A stretch of 64,000 bases of DNA from Sphingobacterium paucimobilis HER1398 (GCF_000416985.1 NZ_ATDL01000015.1:620001-684000); one strand, 5' to 3'; shown: positions 1 to 10,046, numbered from the stretch's first letter. Translations and numbers: made by a program. Notes: generated by a model not told the origin, from the sequence alone.

Positions 1-342
1 TTCCACGTTGAAAGCAAAAATACGATGCTTTAATGCGGTGATAATCTCTTTATCAGATTTACCAACACCGGCAAACGTTATCTTATCTGCAGCAAAACCT
101 GTATCTATAGATCGCTGCACTTCATTACCACTTACACAGTCTGCTCCAAATCCCATTGATTGGATAATCTCAAGTATTCTACTGTTAAAATTAGCTTTCA
201 ATGCATAGTGCACATGAAATCCACGTTTATCAGCGGCTACCTTTGCTGCTTGCAGAGTCTGTCTCAACAGATTCAAATCATAGTAATAAAATGGTGTTTC
301 CTGCGCAGAGAAACGATTTAACACATCATTATTTTCAAACAT
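1..342 (-). CDS. lysA: Diaminopimelate decarboxylase, N-terminal part
   Basis: PLP enzyme that decarboxylates meso-diaminopimelate to lysine, the last step of lysine synthesis, in the cytosol. Only the first 114 codons are inside the window; the rest lies beyond base 1. The visible start reads MFENNDVLNRFSAQETPFYYYD, and a fold-type III PLP motif HYALKAN follows, whose lysine should bind the cofactor. Next comes GFGADCVSGNE, typical of the alanine-racemase-like barrel of this family. The start ATG is 17 bases after the stop of the aspartokinase on the same strand, so the two form a lysine operon (first and last enzymes together). Ornithine/arginine decarboxylase relatives share the fold, but the neighbour and motifs favour LysA. 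Confidence 0.9.
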   Translation of the reverse strand, partial: MFENNDVLNRFSAQETPFYYYDLNLLRQTLQAAKVAADKRGFHVHYALKANFNSRILEIIQSMGFGADCVSGNEVQRSIDTGFAADKITFAGVGKSDKEIITALKHRIFAFNVE

Positions 343-359
343 TCTTTCTATTCTAAATA

Positions 360-1676
360 TTAAAACAATCTATTATGCAAAGACCGCAATGCCTCAGTTT
401 TATGTTTTGAATCCAAAAGTATAGACACATTGTAATCAGAACCTCCATAAGAGATCATGCGAACTGGCAAATGTTTGACCGCATCCAATACACGAGCAGC
501 ATACCCATGTGTATTTGCTCCAAAATCACCAACTACACAGACAATAGTCTGTCCTTCATCAACACCGACTTTACCAAAAAGTTCCACCTCTTTGATTATT
601 TCCAAGAGATTGCTGGTATCATCTATTGTTAAGGACACAGCCACCTCTGATGTCGTGATCATATCTATAGGTGTCTTATAACGCTCAAATATCTCAAATA
701 CTTTGCGTAAAAAACCATAAGCCAGCAACATTCTTGAAGAATGTATATGAATTGCTGTAATATTGTCTTTAGCAGCTATCGCACGGATCACTCCTTTTTC
801 ACATCCTGCTTTTGAAATCAATGTACCGTGTGCTGTAGGATCCATAGTATTTAACAGCCTGACCGGTACATTGTACCGCTGCGCAGGAAACACACTTTGC
901 GGATGCAATATCTTCGCTCCAAAATAAGCCAGTTCTGCAGCCTCATCAAAACTAAGATGAGCAATCGGGGTCGTATTCTTCACAATACGAGGGTCGTTAT
1001 TATGCATACCATCAATATCTGTCCAGATTTGAATTTCATCAGCACGTATAGCTGCTCCAATCAGAGATGCCGTATAATCCGAGCCTCCTCTGCGCAGATT
1101 ATCGATTTCACCAAACGAGTTACGACAAATATACCCTTGTGTAATAAATAATTTATGATCTGGATGCTGTTCTATAAATGGAGTGATCTTTTCTCCTATA
1201 TAGTCTACAATAGGTTCATTATCTTCGTCGATCTTCATGAAGTCTAAGGCTGGAAGCAATACAGAAGCAACCCCTATTTCCTCTAAATGAAAATGCCATA
1301 GAGCCGTAGACATCAATTCACCCTGTGCCAAAATCACTTTCTCTTCTGTAGGTGTAAAAACTTCGTTGTTAGCAAAAGCTCCAATTACATGAAAATGATG
1401 ATCAATAAGTTGTTTACCCTTCTTAAGCCCTTCTTCGGTGGTAAAGAGCTCTTTAATAAGTTCCTCGTACTTATCCTTATGCGTATCGATCAACTGTTTG
1501 GCCAATTGCTTATCTCTATTTAAATAAGCTTGTCCGATTTCTACTAAAGCATTGGTCGTGCCTGACACTGCAGACAGCACCACAATTTGACGTTCGTTAG
1601 GGTCAACGATTTCTAGCAACCCTTTGATACGAACTGCACTTCCTACGGAAGTACCACCGAATTTTAGAATTTTCAT
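360..1676 (-). CDS. lysC: Aspartate kinase (monofunctional)
   Basis: Phosphorylates aspartate, the entry step to lysine, threonine and methionine. The 438 residues open with the kinase motif KFGGTSVGS (5-13). Further kinase-domain signatures are LRRGGSDYTA and WTDIDGMHNNDPR. The C-terminal third has the tandem ACT-type regulatory region (around residue 310 to the end, including DMITTSEVAVS), so feedback control by lysine is expected from the family. No homoserine dehydrogenase domain is fused, unlike ThrA. It is probably the promoter-proximal gene of lysC-lysA. The 281-base leader before it is AT-rich; it contains a small hairpin (AAAACAG at 1747-1753 against CTGTTTT at 1761-1767) that might be an attenuator, but I could not recognise a lysine riboswitch. 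Confidence 0.93.
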   Translation of the reverse strand: MKILKFGGTSVGSAVRIKGLLEIVDPNERQIVVLSAVSGTTNALVEIGQAYLNRDKQLAKQLIDTHKDKYEELIKELFTTEEGLKKGKQLIDHHFHVIGAFANNEVFTPTEEKVILAQGELMSTALWHFHLEEIGVASVLLPALDFMKIDEDNEPIVDYIGEKITPFIEQHPDHKLFITQGYICRNSFGEIDNLRRGGSDYTASLIGAAIRADEIQIWTDIDGMHNNDPRIVKNTTPIAHLSFDEAAELAYFGAKILHPQSVFPAQRYNVPVRLLNTMDPTAHGTLISKAGCEKGVIRAIAAKDNITAIHIHSSRMLLAYGFLRKVFEIFERYKTPIDMITTSEVAVSLTIDDTSNLLEIIKEVELFGKVGVDEGQTIVCVVGDFGANTHGYAARVLDAVKHLPVRMISYGGSDYNVSILLDSKHKTEALRSLHNRLF

Positions 1677-1890
1677 GGAGTAATTACACTTTTAACTTTA
1701 TATTATATTTCAAAAAGCTCTACATACAGAACCTCAAATTTCCACAAAAACAGAAACACACTGTTTTAGAGCGTGAATATACCTATTTACCTCGAATATT
1801 ATGCGAATTTATCATTTTTAGTGCTAAAAAAATAAAAATATCATAATCTAAGTCCCTAATATATAAACACCCTAACTGGTATCACAAGGC

Positions 1891-1932
1891 AAAAAAAATG
1901 CGGCACAAACACCGTTCAGGTTTGTGCCGCAT
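1891..1932 (-). terminator. Intrinsic terminator of serC-serA
   Basis: A perfect 13-bp inverted repeat (1898-1910 with 1920-1932; arm sequence ATGCGGCACAAAC on the plus strand) encloses a 9-nt loop. On the minus strand it is followed by eight T (1898-1891). It starts 25 bases after the serA stop, so it ends the ser transcript and insulates lysC. Confidence 0.93.
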
Positions 1933-1957
1933 ACAAATATCCAATTATGCGGAAACT

Positions 1958-2905
1958 TTACTTCTTTAGACTTTCAATCAATAGTTGCGCGAGTTCTTCA
2001 CCTATGCGCTCTTGAGCTTCATTCGTTGCAGCCCCAATATGTGGAGTCAAAGATATTTTAGGATGTGTCAGCAGCGCTTCACGTGGAGCTGGCTCATTTT
2101 CAAAAACATCTAATCCAGCGAAAGCTACCTTTCCAGAGTTCAATGCCGCTACCAATTCCAATTCATCTATCACTCCTCCACGAGATGCATTGACCAAACC
2201 AACACCGTCTTTGAGCAATGCAAATTCCTCCTTACCTATAACAGCTTTATCTAAAAAAGGAACGTGCAGAGATATGAAGTCAGAGATGCCAAACAATTCA
2301 TTCAACTCTACCTGACGCACGGGAATATCCACCTTTATTCCTCCAGACAGACTTAGTACCAAAGACGTGGGGCCATCAAACAAATCATAATAGACAACAT
2401 CCATCCCCATACCCAGCGCAATCTGTGCAGTAGCTCTCCCTATACGTCCAAACCCCACCACACCGAGCGTCTTTCCTTTTAACTCTGTTCCGGCTGCATA
2501 TGCCTTTTTAAGGCCTCCAAAATTGGTCGCTCCTTCTACTGGCATTTTTCGGTTTGAATCAAACAAAAAACGAACCCCGTTCAATAAATGTGCGAATACC
2601 AACTCCGCAACAGAATGTGATGAAGCAGCAGGTGTATTCACGACAGTAATTCCTTTAGAACGTGCGTAATCAACATCAATGTTATCCATCCCAACCCCTC
2701 CTCTACCAATGACCTTAATATTCGGGCAGACGTCCAAAAGTTCCTTCCTCAACTTTGTAGCACTACGTACTGTTACTGCATCATATGCATTAAGCTTATG
2801 GACCAACTCGTCCTGCGGAATATGCACCGTATCGACAACGAATCCGGCATCCTCTAATATTTTTTTACCAATGGGATCTATCCCATCGTTTGCTAAAATT
2901 CTCAT
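1958..2905 (-). CDS. serA: D-3-phosphoglycerate dehydrogenase, short form
   Basis: NAD-dependent oxidation of 3-phosphoglycerate to phosphohydroxypyruvate, the first step of serine synthesis. The Rossmann motif GFGRIG is at 151-156. The D-2-hydroxyacid dehydrogenase catalytic set is visible as Arg242 (in NASRGG), Glu271 (ENEP) and His289 (TPHIGAAT). At 315 residues it lacks the C-terminal ACT/ASB regulatory domains of E. coli or Mycobacterium SerA, so serine feedback through an ACT domain is not expected. It follows serC on the same strand (67-base gap). A generic 2-hydroxyacid dehydrogenase is the alternative, but pairing with serC supports SerA. Confidence 0.9.
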   Translation of the reverse strand: MRILANDGIDPIGKKILEDAGFVVDTVHIPQDELVHKLNAYDAVTVRSATKLRKELLDVCPNIKVIGRGGVGMDNIDVDYARSKGITVVNTPAASSHSVAELVFAHLLNGVRFLFDSNRKMPVEGATNFGGLKKAYAAGTELKGKTLGVVGFGRIGRATAQIALGMGMDVVYYDLFDGPTSLVLSLSGGIKVDIPVRQVELNELFGISDFISLHVPFLDKAVIGKEEFALLKDGVGLVNASRGGVIDELELVAALNSGKVAFAGLDVFENEPAPREALLTHPKISLTPHIGAATNEAQERIGEELAQLLIESLKK

Positions 2906-2936
2906 TATTTGCTTTTTTGTGTTCTAGTTATCATGC

Positions 2937-2968
2937 TAACTTCATAACTAGATTATAACTTCATAACT
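2937..2968. repeat. 13-bp direct repeat in the serC-serA gap
   Basis: TAACTTCATAACT occurs at 2937-2949 and again, identical, at 2956-2968 (period 19). An 8-bp inverted repeat (CTAGTTAT 2924-2931 with ATAACTAG 2944-2951) overlaps the first copy. It could be a regulator site, an mRNA processing hairpin, or simple slippage; function unknown. Confidence 0.6.
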
Positions 2969-2973
2969 CTCCC

Positions 2974-4041
2974 CTACTTGTGCTTATCTTCAAACTCTCT
3001 CATGGCATCTACCAAAGCGTTGATAGACCTTATGCTTAACGCATTATATATCGAAGCTCTGAATCCACCTACAGAACGGTGTCCTTTGATCCCCACTAAA
3101 TCGCGTTCTTTAGCCAGAGCCAAGAACTCCGCTTCCAATTCCGGAGATTCCATAACAAAGGTCACATTCATACGCGAACGATCTTCCAACTCCGCTGTTC
3201 CTTTGAAAAATGGGTTCCGATCGATTTCATCGTACAGTGTACGCGCTTTAATGATATTTTCCTGCTCAATAACTGCTACTCCTCCTTTAGCTTTCAACCA
3301 GCGGAGATTAAGCATAGCGACATAAATAGAAAAAACTGCAGGCGTATTGTACATCGACCCGGCTTTAATGTGGGGTTGATAATCAAAAATACTTGGAATG
3401 GTCCGCCCCGTTTTCCCCAGAATCTCATCTTTTACAATCACTAAGGTTAATCCTGCTGGTCCCATATTTTTCTGTGCACCAGCATAGATCAGATCAAAAT
3501 CTCTAACGTCCATATCCCGACTAAATATATCAGAAGACATATCCACGGCAATAGGCACAGAGGTTGAAGGTACGTCAAACACTTCCGTTCCATAAATCGT
3601 ATTATTAGACGTATAATGAAAATAGGACGCATCTGTTGGAATGGAATATCCCTTAGGAATATAATTATAATTTTTATCGCTTGAAGACGCGACTATATCT
3701 ACCTGTCCAATATTCTTAGCTTCTTTAGCAGCTTTAGAAGCCCATACACCGGTATCAAGATAAGCTGCTTTGCCTCCCTCAGGCAACAGGTTTAAAGGTA
3801 CCATCGCAAATTGCTGACTGGCTCCTCCCTGAAGAAATAGAATGGAGTAATTCAATGGTACGTTCAACAATTCACGAACCAATCGTTCTGTCTCTACAAT
3901 GACCGCTTCAAACTCTTTCGAACGGTGAGAGATTTCTAAAATAGATAGTCCTGTCTCATTAAAATTCAAAACCGCTTCGGAAGCCTCTTTAAATACCTCT
4001 TGAGGCAAAATACAAGGACCTGCACCAAAATTATGTTTCAT
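2974..4041 (-). CDS. serC: Phosphoserine aminotransferase
   Basis: Converts phosphohydroxypyruvate and glutamate to phosphoserine and 2-oxoglutarate. It also serves 4-phosphohydroxythreonine formation in pyridoxal phosphate synthesis where that pathway is present. The 355 residues match the usual SerC length. The start HNFGAGPC is the family N-terminus, GGASQQF contacts the cofactor phosphate, and the PLP lysine is Lys191 in YAGAQKNMGPAG. It is the first gene of serC-serA, behind a perfect -7 box that predicts a leader of about 32 nt. Confidence 0.95.
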   Translation of the reverse strand: MKHNFGAGPCILPQEVFKEASEAVLNFNETGLSILEISHRSKEFEAVIVETERLVRELLNVPLNYSILFLQGGASQQFAMVPLNLLPEGGKAAYLDTGVWASKAAKEAKNIGQVDIVASSSDKNYNYIPKGYSIPTDASYFHYTSNNTIYGTEVFDVPSTSVPIAVDMSSDIFSRDMDVRDFDLIYAGAQKNMGPAGLTLVIVKDEILGKTGRTIPSIFDYQPHIKAGSMYNTPAVFSIYVAMLNLRWLKAKGGVAVIEQENIIKARTLYDEIDRNPFFKGTAELEDRSRMNVTFVMESPELEAEFLALAKERDLVGIKGHRSVGGFRASIYNALSIRSINALVDAMREFEDKHK

Positions 4042-4076
4042 CTCGTTTGTTTGTGTGTAATAAGTGAAATTATCGA

Positions 4077-4084
4077 CAAATGTA
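4077..4084 (-). promoter_or_regulatory. serC promoter, -7 box TACATTTG
   Basis: On the minus strand the box reads TACATTTG, an exact match to the Bacteroidota primary sigma consensus TAnnTTTG. The expected transcription start is near 4073, 32 bases before the serC ATG. A -33 TTG at the usual spacing is not evident. Confidence 0.65.
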
Positions 4085-4415
4085 GCAAGTTTTTTTATAT
4101 TAATAATAACACAAACAATTATTTATTACCAAATAATCAACCAATAAGCTGTTTTAATAATAAATCTTTACAAAAATCAAACAATAACCAAAAAACAATT
4201 CAATCCTACTATCTTATCTCCATATTAATACTTATCCGCTCAAAGCCCAGAAAGGCCGACCTCTAAATATCAATTACTGAAAATCGCTATTTAAACCTTT
4301 TTAAAAGTTCCTAAACCATCCTAAAGCCTATAATTTCAGAAAAAAAAATCGTATCTTCGCATGCGTAGTGCCCCATCTAAAGGCACTTTATTAGTTTTAC
4401 AGAAACCACGTAAAT
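4085..4415. other. AT-rich divergent intergenic region serC/gyrA
   Basis: No protein-coding signal is credible here. The gyrA-proximal part carries a near-consensus -7 box TATCTTCG at 4352-4359. A short leader hairpin follows (AGTGCC 4367-4372 with GGCACT 4382-4387), so the gyrA mRNA would begin with a stem-loop and have a leader of about 50 nt. The middle, about 4090-4340, is A/T-rich without further structure that I can see. Confidence 0.5.
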
Positions 4416-6971
4416 ATGGCTGAAGAAACAGAAAATGAAAATAATCTAGTTCCTGCTCATGACAGGGTAGTAAGAATCAACATCGAAGACCAGATGAAGT
4501 CCGCCTACATCGACTATTCGATGTCTGTAATCGTGTCAAGAGCGCTCCCTGATGCAAGGGATGGCTTTAAGCCCGTACATAGGCGTGTATTATATGGTAT
4601 GGAAGAGCTCGGCGTCAACTCGGGCAAGCCTTATAAAAAGTCAGCACGTATTGTAGGGGATGTTTTAGGTAAATACCACCCACATGGTGACTCTTCTGTT
4701 TACGAAGCCATGGTACGTATGGCCCAAGACTGGTCCATGCGCTACCCTTTAGTAGATGGCCAAGGTAACTACGGATCCTTAGATGGAGACCCTCCTGCAG
4801 CGATGCGTTATACAGAGGCTCGTTTACGTAAGATTGCAGAGGAAATGCTTTCTGATATTAAGAAAGATACTGTAGACTTCCAACTTAACTTCGATGATTC
4901 ACTTGAAGAACCTTCCGTTCTTCCTACCCGTATTCCTAATCTATTGGTCAACGGTGCTTCTGGTATTGCAGTGGGTATGGCGACCAATATGGCGCCACAT
5001 AACCTTACCGAAGTAATCGGTGGTATCGTCGCATACATCGACAACAGAGATATCGAGATTCCCGAACTCATGCAGTATATCAAAGGACCAGATTTCCCTA
5101 CAGGAGGGATTATCTACGGTTATAACGGTGTACGCGAAGCTTGTGAAACGGGTAGAGGTCGTGTTGTAATGCGTGCCAAAGCCGAGATTGAAACAACGAA
5201 GTCAGGCCGTGAGATTATTGTCGTAACCGAAATTCCTTACCTGGTTAACAAAGCGGATATGATCAAGCGTACAGTTGACCTTATCAATGACAAAAAAATC
5301 GAAGGTATTTCAGAAATACGTGATGAGTCGACACGTGATGTACGTATCATTTACGAAATCAAACGTGATGCCAATGCAAACGTAGTCCTCAACAATCTAT
5401 TTAAGCATACATCTTTACAATCGTCCTTTTCGGTCAACAATATAGCCCTAGTCAAAGGTCGCCCTATGATGATGAATCTAAAAGATATGATTCATGAATT
5501 TGTAGAGCACCGACACGAGGTTGTTGTACGCCGTACCAAATTTGAGCTCGCAGAAGCTGAAAAGCGTGCTCATATATTAGAAGGCTATCTGATTGCTCTA
5601 GATCACTTGGATGAGGTCATCAAATTAATCCGGGCATCAGAAACCCCAGAAGATGCTCGCGTAGGATTGATGGAACGTTTTGGTCTTTCTGACATACAGG
5701 CCCGTGCTATTCTCGATATGACCTTACGCCGTCTAACGGGACTAGAACGTGATAAGATTAAGGAAGAATATGCGGAATTAATGAAGACAATCGAATACTT
5801 AAAGCAAGTACTTGCCGATGAAGGTCTTCGCATGAAAATCATCAAAGATGAGCTTCTAGAGATTCAAGAGAAATACGGTGACGAGCGGAGATCTATTATT
5901 GTCCACTCTGCTGAAGACATGACGATGGAGGACTTTATTGATGATGAAGAAATCGTCATCACCATCTCGCACAATAGTTATGTCAAGCGTACTCCTCTAT
6001 CGGAATACAAACGCCAAGGGCGTGGTGGTAAAGGAGCTATTGGCTCAAATACCCGCGACGAAGACTTTACCGAACATATCATTACGGCTACTGCTCATAA
6101 TTATATGTTACTATTCACAGAAGCGGGACGTTGTTTCTGGCTGCGTGCATTTGAAATTCCAGAAGGAAGTAGAACATCCCGCGGAAGAGCGCTACAAAAT
6201 ATCATCAACATTCCGAAGGATGAGAAAATCAAGGCCTACATTCTAGTCAAAAACTTGAAAGACCAAGAGTACCTTGAAAATAACTTCATTATTATGTGTA
6301 CTAAACAAGGTACTATTAAGAAAACATCTTTGGAAGCTTATTCACGTCCTCGCGCCAACGGAATCAATGCTATCAATATCAATGAGGGAGACCAACTTAT
6401 TGAAGCATGTCTGACCAGCGGATCCAGTGAAATCGTGATGGCATTACGTTCAGGCAGAGCGATTCGCTTCAACGAATCTACCGTCCGCCCGATGGGACGT
6501 ACGGCCACTGGTGTACGTGGTATTACTTTGGACACAACCACTGATGAGGTTGTTGGCATGATTAGTGTGGACAATTCTGAACTTAGCGTACTCGTTGTAT
6601 CTGAAAAAGGTTATGGCAAACGTACGGATATCGAAGATTACCGTATCACAAATCGTGGTGGTAAAGGCGTCAAGACTATTAATGTCACTGAAAAGACAGG
6701 AGAGCTTGTTGCTATAAAAGGAGTTACAGACAACGATGATTTAATGATCATTAATAAATCTGGAATCGTCATACGTATCGGTGTAGATTCACTTCGAGTG
6801 ATGGGACGTGCCACACAAGGAGTTCGCTTAATAACATTGAAGGAAACAGACGAAATAGCGTCAATAACAAAAGTTGCCAGAGAGGAAGAGGAAGAAGAGG
6901 CTGACGTAGACTCGGAAGCAAATCTTGAAAACGAAAACTCGGAAGATCAAGCAACTGAAGAAACAGAATAA
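4416..6971 (+). CDS. gyrA: DNA gyrase subunit A
   Basis: Breakage-reunion subunit of the A2B2 gyrase that introduces negative supercoils. The catalytic tyrosine is Tyr132 ([10 protein letters not shown]). The quinolone-determining stretch [12 protein letters not shown] has Ser93 and Glu97 at the positions of E. coli Ser83 and Asp87, i.e. no obvious resistance substitution at Ser. The DNA-wrapping GyrA box is Q534-GRGGKG-540, which distinguishes it from ParC, and further beta-pinwheel blades follow ([16 protein letters not shown]). The C-terminal tail is very acidic (runs of Glu from about residue 820), as in many GyrA proteins. Two TPR genes follow at 6 and 25 bases and probably share the transcript. 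gyrB is not in the window. Confidence 0.97.
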   Translation: MAEETENENNLVPAHDRVVRINIEDQMKSAYIDYSMSVIVSRALPDARDGFKPVHRRVLYGMEELGVNSGKPYKKSARIVGDVLGKYHPHGDSSVYEAMVRMAQDWSMRYPLVDGQGNYGSLDGDPPAAMRYTEARLRKIAEEMLSDIKKDTVDFQLNFDDSLEEPSVLPTRIPNLLVNGASGIAVGMATNMAPHNLTEVIGGIVAYIDNRDIEIPELMQYIKGPDFPTGGIIYGYNGVREACETGRGRVVMRAKAEIETTKSGREIIVVTEIPYLVNKADMIKRTVDLINDKKIEGISEIRDESTRDVRIIYEIKRDANANVVLNNLFKHTSLQSSFSVNNIALVKGRPMMMNLKDMIHEFVEHRHEVVVRRTKFELAEAEKRAHILEGYLIALDHLDEVIKLIRASETPEDARVGLMERFGLSDIQARAILDMTLRRLTGLERDKIKEEYAELMKTIEYLKQVLADEGLRMKIIKDELLEIQEKYGDERRSIIVHSAEDMTMEDFIDDEEIVITISHNSYVKRTPLSEYKRQGRGGKGAIGSNTRDEDFTEHIITATAHNYMLLFTEAGRCFWLRAFEIPEGSRTSRGRALQNIINIPKDEKIKAYILVKNLKDQEYLENNFIIMCTKQGTIKKTSLEAYSRPRANGINAININEGDQLIEACLTSGSSEIVMALRSGRAIRFNESTVRPMGRTATGVRGITLDTTTDEVVGMISVDNSELSVLVVSEKGYGKRTDIEDYRITNRGGKGVKTINVTEKTGELVAIKGVTDNDDLMIINKSGIVIRIGVDSLRVMGRATQGVRLITLKETDEIASITKVAREEEEEEADVDSEANLENENSEDQATEETE

Positions 6972-6977
6972 TAAAAT

Positions 6978-8075
6978 ATGAAAGCAATTACAGCTTCCTT
7001 ATTATTAATAACTTTAAGTACAACTGTTGTAGCCCAATCCAATTATAAGGAGGGCTCCAACAGTTTTGCTCGTTATACACAGACGGGTGACATCAAGCAA
7101 TTGGAGAGTGCAAAAAAGTTCAGTGATGCCACATTTGCATCTAAAAGAGACTCATTGTCCTCAAAAAACAATGTTTTGCGGGCACTTGTCTATAGTTCGC
7201 TTGCTTACGCCGATTCTACCCGCAAAATAAAGACGGACCGAGACCCTATCGACATTACCTTGTCGACGATCGATAAATTAAAACCGAAAGACAGGATTAA
7301 TTTTGAAAGTGAGATCAACTATATCACGCAGAATCTTACCGCCGCATACATCTACAAAGCAAATAAAGCTATAGAAGTAAAGGATTACGAGAAAGCTTAT
7401 AACAGTTTCTTAAAAGTGGAGCAACTCGGAGCAAAATCTGAAGATGTTCTGAACAACTTAGCACTGTTGGCTGCTCAAGCAGGAAAAACAGACGAAGCTA
7501 TAAATTATTATAACGAGATTATAAAAACGACAGATGCAGATGCTGGAAAGTACTTAGCATTAGCGAATCTATACGACATAAAAAAAGAACAAGAGCTTTA
7601 TCTACATACTGTCCAAGCAGCTAGGAATAAATTCAAGGATAACAAAAAAATTCTTTTTTTGTTAATTCAAAATTATGCTATGGTAGAACGATACGCAGCA
7701 ATCACTCCTATTATAGATGAAGCTATAAAGTATGAGCCCGAAAATATAGAATTGCTGTACCTAGCGGGGTTTGCAAATGAAAATGAAGGCAATATCAGCT
7801 TAGCTAGAAAGTATTATGTCAAAGTTATAGAACTGGATGAAAATAATTACGACGCAAACCTTGCTATGGGACTTATTTTCTTGAATCAGTTTTTAAAAGA
7901 TAAAAACAACCTTGAAGCACAATACAGCGCACAGGATTACCTATTGAAAGCTAATGGCATACAACCCTATGCTATTAATGCTCTCAAAGGTCTGGCAATG
8001 TACTATGAGGCTGCAGACGATCTGGATCAATTAGATCGCGTAAATGTTTTATTGAATCAGCTCTCAAACAATTAA
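6978..8075 (+). CDS. Secreted TPR-repeat protein
   Basis: A 365-residue protein of unknown role. The N-terminus (MKAITASLLLITLSTTVVAQ) is a Sec signal peptide ending in AxA-like VAQ, so it is exported, probably to the periplasm. The rest is helical. Clear TPR units appear at about 130-200 (for example YEKAYNSFLKVEQLGAKSE and DEAINYYNEIIKTTD) and about 240-300 (LYLAGFANENEGNISLARKYY). It starts 6 bases after gyrA and is followed by a second protein of the same kind, suggesting tandem duplication. A scaffold or protein-interaction function is inferred only from the TPR fold. Confidence 0.8.
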   Translation: MKAITASLLLITLSTTVVAQSNYKEGSNSFARYTQTGDIKQLESAKKFSDATFASKRDSLSSKNNVLRALVYSSLAYADSTRKIKTDRDPIDITLSTIDKLKPKDRINFESEINYITQNLTAAYIYKANKAIEVKDYEKAYNSFLKVEQLGAKSEDVLNNLALLAAQAGKTDEAINYYNEIIKTTDADAGKYLALANLYDIKKEQELYLHTVQAARNKFKDNKKILFLLIQNYAMVERYAAITPIIDEAIKYEPENIELLYLAGFANENEGNISLARKYYVKVIELDENNYDANLAMGLIFLNQFLKDKNNLEAQYSAQDYLLKANGIQPYAINALKGLAMYYEAADDLDQLDRVNVLLNQLSNN

Positions 8076-8100
8076 ATAATAGTATAATTAAGAATTAGAT

Positions 8101-9267
8101 ATGAATTTAAAAAAAGCAATAATTTTATCAGCGATGGTCACAGCAGGTACAACTGTATTTGCGCAATCTAGCAATCTGAAAAAAGCAGCTTCCAACATTC
8201 AAAAATATGAAGAATTGAGAAGCAGTGGTTCAGCTCAATTGGGAACTTCCTTCCTAAAAACAGCAAAAGAAGCCATCGATGCTGCCTCAGAGCATGATAA
8301 GACCAAAGATCTAGCCGAGACATGGACATACTATTCCTTAATCTATGCAAGCTTAGCCGTTGACGAGAAAAGCGAAGAAAATGCGACAAAGGCCGCAGAA
8401 GGTATTGTTAAAGCCAAAGAATTGGATAAAGACAAGAAAAATGCTTCAAATATCAGCGTAGCGGAACAAAATCTATATTCCTTTAACTTCAATCATGGGG
8501 TTGGTTTTTGGGACAAAAAAGAGTATAAAGCCGCTTACGATGCTTTCAGTAAGGCACTTAGCTATGTACCAGGCGATACGACATTGACGTATTACGCAGG
8601 TCTAGCCGCTATACAGAACAATGACTATACCAATGGTATAGATAAATACAAACAATTGATCGACAAAAAGGACTACTCTCAACACAAAGCGGTAATGGTC
8701 GATCTGCCAAAACTATACTTATCGCTCAAAGACACAACAAACGCTTTAGAGTATGCTGCATTGGCAGCCAAAGAATATCCTAACGAGAACGATGCCGTAG
8801 TTCAGAATATCGAACTCAATCTTATTGTTGGAAATGAGGCAAAAATTATCAGCGAAATTGAAAACCAGATTTCCAAAGATAGTAACAACAAAAACCTCTA
8901 TTACTATTTAGGCATAGCACAAAGTGCAAATAATAATACGGACAAAGCCTATGAGGCTTACAAAAAGGCTATTGAAATAGACCCTAACTACAATGACGCC
9001 AATCTAAATGCAGGTGTGGTATTAATGAATGGAATCCGCGAGAAACTTCAAAAAGTAAACGAAGACAAAACACTCTCTAATAGCCAGTTTACAGCAAAAA
9101 TAAATGAGCTAAAAGAACAAATTAAACCGGCAGAAGCTCACTTTCTTAAGGTAGTAGAAAACGACCCTAAGAATGAAAGTGCTTTAAAAGGTCTGAAAGG
9201 TCTTTATGATTTCCTTCAAATGGAAGAAAAAGGAAAAGCTATTCAAGAAAAAATTGATGCTTTGTAG
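8101..9267 (+). CDS. Secreted TPR-repeat protein, paralogue of the preceding gene
   Basis: 388 residues with a signal peptide (MNLKKAIILSAMVTAGTTVFAQ) that resembles that of the gene before it. TPR motifs are visible at about 135-175 (EYKAAYDAFSKALSYVPGDT) and about 260-300 (NLYYYLGIAQSANNNTDKAY, then YKKAIEIDPNYNDANLNAG). A lysine/glutamate-rich helical tail follows. It is the last gene of the gyrA-led unit, closed by a strong terminator. The function is not known; periplasmic TPR proteins often hold complexes together, but nothing here names a partner. Confidence 0.8.
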   Translation: MNLKKAIILSAMVTAGTTVFAQSSNLKKAASNIQKYEELRSSGSAQLGTSFLKTAKEAIDAASEHDKTKDLAETWTYYSLIYASLAVDEKSEENATKAAEGIVKAKELDKDKKNASNISVAEQNLYSFNFNHGVGFWDKKEYKAAYDAFSKALSYVPGDTTLTYYAGLAAIQNNDYTNGIDKYKQLIDKKDYSQHKAVMVDLPKLYLSLKDTTNALEYAALAAKEYPNENDAVVQNIELNLIVGNEAKIISEIENQISKDSNNKNLYYYLGIAQSANNNTDKAYEAYKKAIEIDPNYNDANLNAGVVLMNGIREKLQKVNEDKTLSNSQFTAKINELKEQIKPAEAHFLKVVENDPKNESALKGLKGLYDFLQMEEKGKAIQEKIDAL

Positions 9268-9295
9268 ACTCTTGTAAGATCACAAAAAATACTAT

Positions 9296-9328
9296 AAAAA
9301 AGAGATGCTGATAAGGCATCTCTTTTTT
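9296..9328. terminator. Bidirectional terminator between TPR gene and esterase
   Basis: The arms AGAGATGC (9301-9308) and GCATCTCT (9316-9323) enclose a 7-nt loop. They are flanked by A5 on the left and T5 on the right, so the hairpin has a T-tract in both directions. It serves the gyrA/TPR unit and the convergent esterase, whose stop codon lies in the T-tract. Confidence 0.92.
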
Positions 9329-10019
9329 ATTTGAGCTTTCTATAAGAGAACAGCCAGTCGTAAATCTCATCTTGATGAAACAAGCGTTCGACACTTCCGT
9401 GCGTTCCTCCAGCTATCACAGTTAATGTTACATCTGCCTGTTTGTTACAGTTTTTAATAGCATTAAACATTTTTTTTGATTCAGATAGCGGCACAGCCCG
9501 ATCGCGATTACCGTGTTGAATCCATAATGGAACCTGTGTCAAGTTGCAAGCATACCCTACAGTGCCTCCTCCACAAATAGCAACGGCTGCGGCGATCCGA
9601 TCAGGATACTTGCCCGCAACATCCATCGTCCCATACGCTCCCATACTCATACCGCATACATAGACTCGAGAACTATCTGCTTGATAGTTTGAAAGAACGT
9701 AATCAATGACCTCCATCACCTGATCAGGATTCCAGCCATTATTTGTTTGAGGCGCTACAATAATCCCAGGAATATCCCGACCTCTTTCCATAGCATACAA
9801 TACACCATAACGTTTTACTCGCTCCAGGTCATTTCCTGACAAACTTTTGCCGTGAAGAAATATTAGAACAGGTTGTTTGCCCCCCTCCTCCGAATAGTCT
9901 TCTGGTAGACGCAGTAAGAAGTCATAAGTAGTTTTATTTTTTATAGGCTTGATGTCCTTGGAAAATACCTGAACAGTTGAACAAAAGACCAAAAAAAATG
10001 TAAAGAATCTGTTTTTCAT
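9327..10019 (-). CDS. Secreted alpha/beta-hydrolase (esterase/dienelactone-hydrolase-like)
   Basis: A 230-residue serine hydrolase with a signal peptide (MKNRFFTFFLVFCSTVQVFSKD), thus periplasmic or secreted. The nucleophile elbow GMSMG puts the serine at 125, with Asp173 (GNRDRAVP) and His207 (GGTHGS) completing a triad. The oxyanion region is FLHGKS (54-59). The family includes prolyl-oligopeptidase-like, carboxylesterase and feruloyl-esterase proteins, and the substrate cannot be read from the sequence. It is a single gene with its own promoter, convergent with the TPR pair. Confidence 0.82.
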   Translation of the reverse strand: MKNRFFTFFLVFCSTVQVFSKDIKPIKNKTTYDFLLRLPEDYSEEGGKQPVLIFLHGKSLSGNDLERVKRYGVLYAMERGRDIPGIIVAPQTNNGWNPDQVMEVIDYVLSNYQADSSRVYVCGMSMGAYGTMDVAGKYPDRIAAAVAICGGGTVGYACNLTQVPLWIQHGNRDRAVPLSESKKMFNAIKNCNKQADVTLTVIAGGTHGSVERLFHQDEIYDWLFSYRKLK

Positions 10020-10046
10020 TAATTATGTAACCCCGTTGATAGGCCA

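Noticed and set aside
8..208. Plus-strand open frame over the start of the window
   Set aside because: It is antisense to the lysA coding sequence, which shows a clear PLP motif on the minus strand.
1747..1767. Hairpin in the lysC leader as a lysine riboswitch
   Set aside because: Only a 7-bp stem; none of the conserved L-box sequence was found. At most a weak attenuator.
4000..4266. 88-codon plus-strand frame across the serC start
   Set aside because: It runs through the serC N-terminus and an AT-rich region with the serC promoter; low-complexity N/I/L translation.
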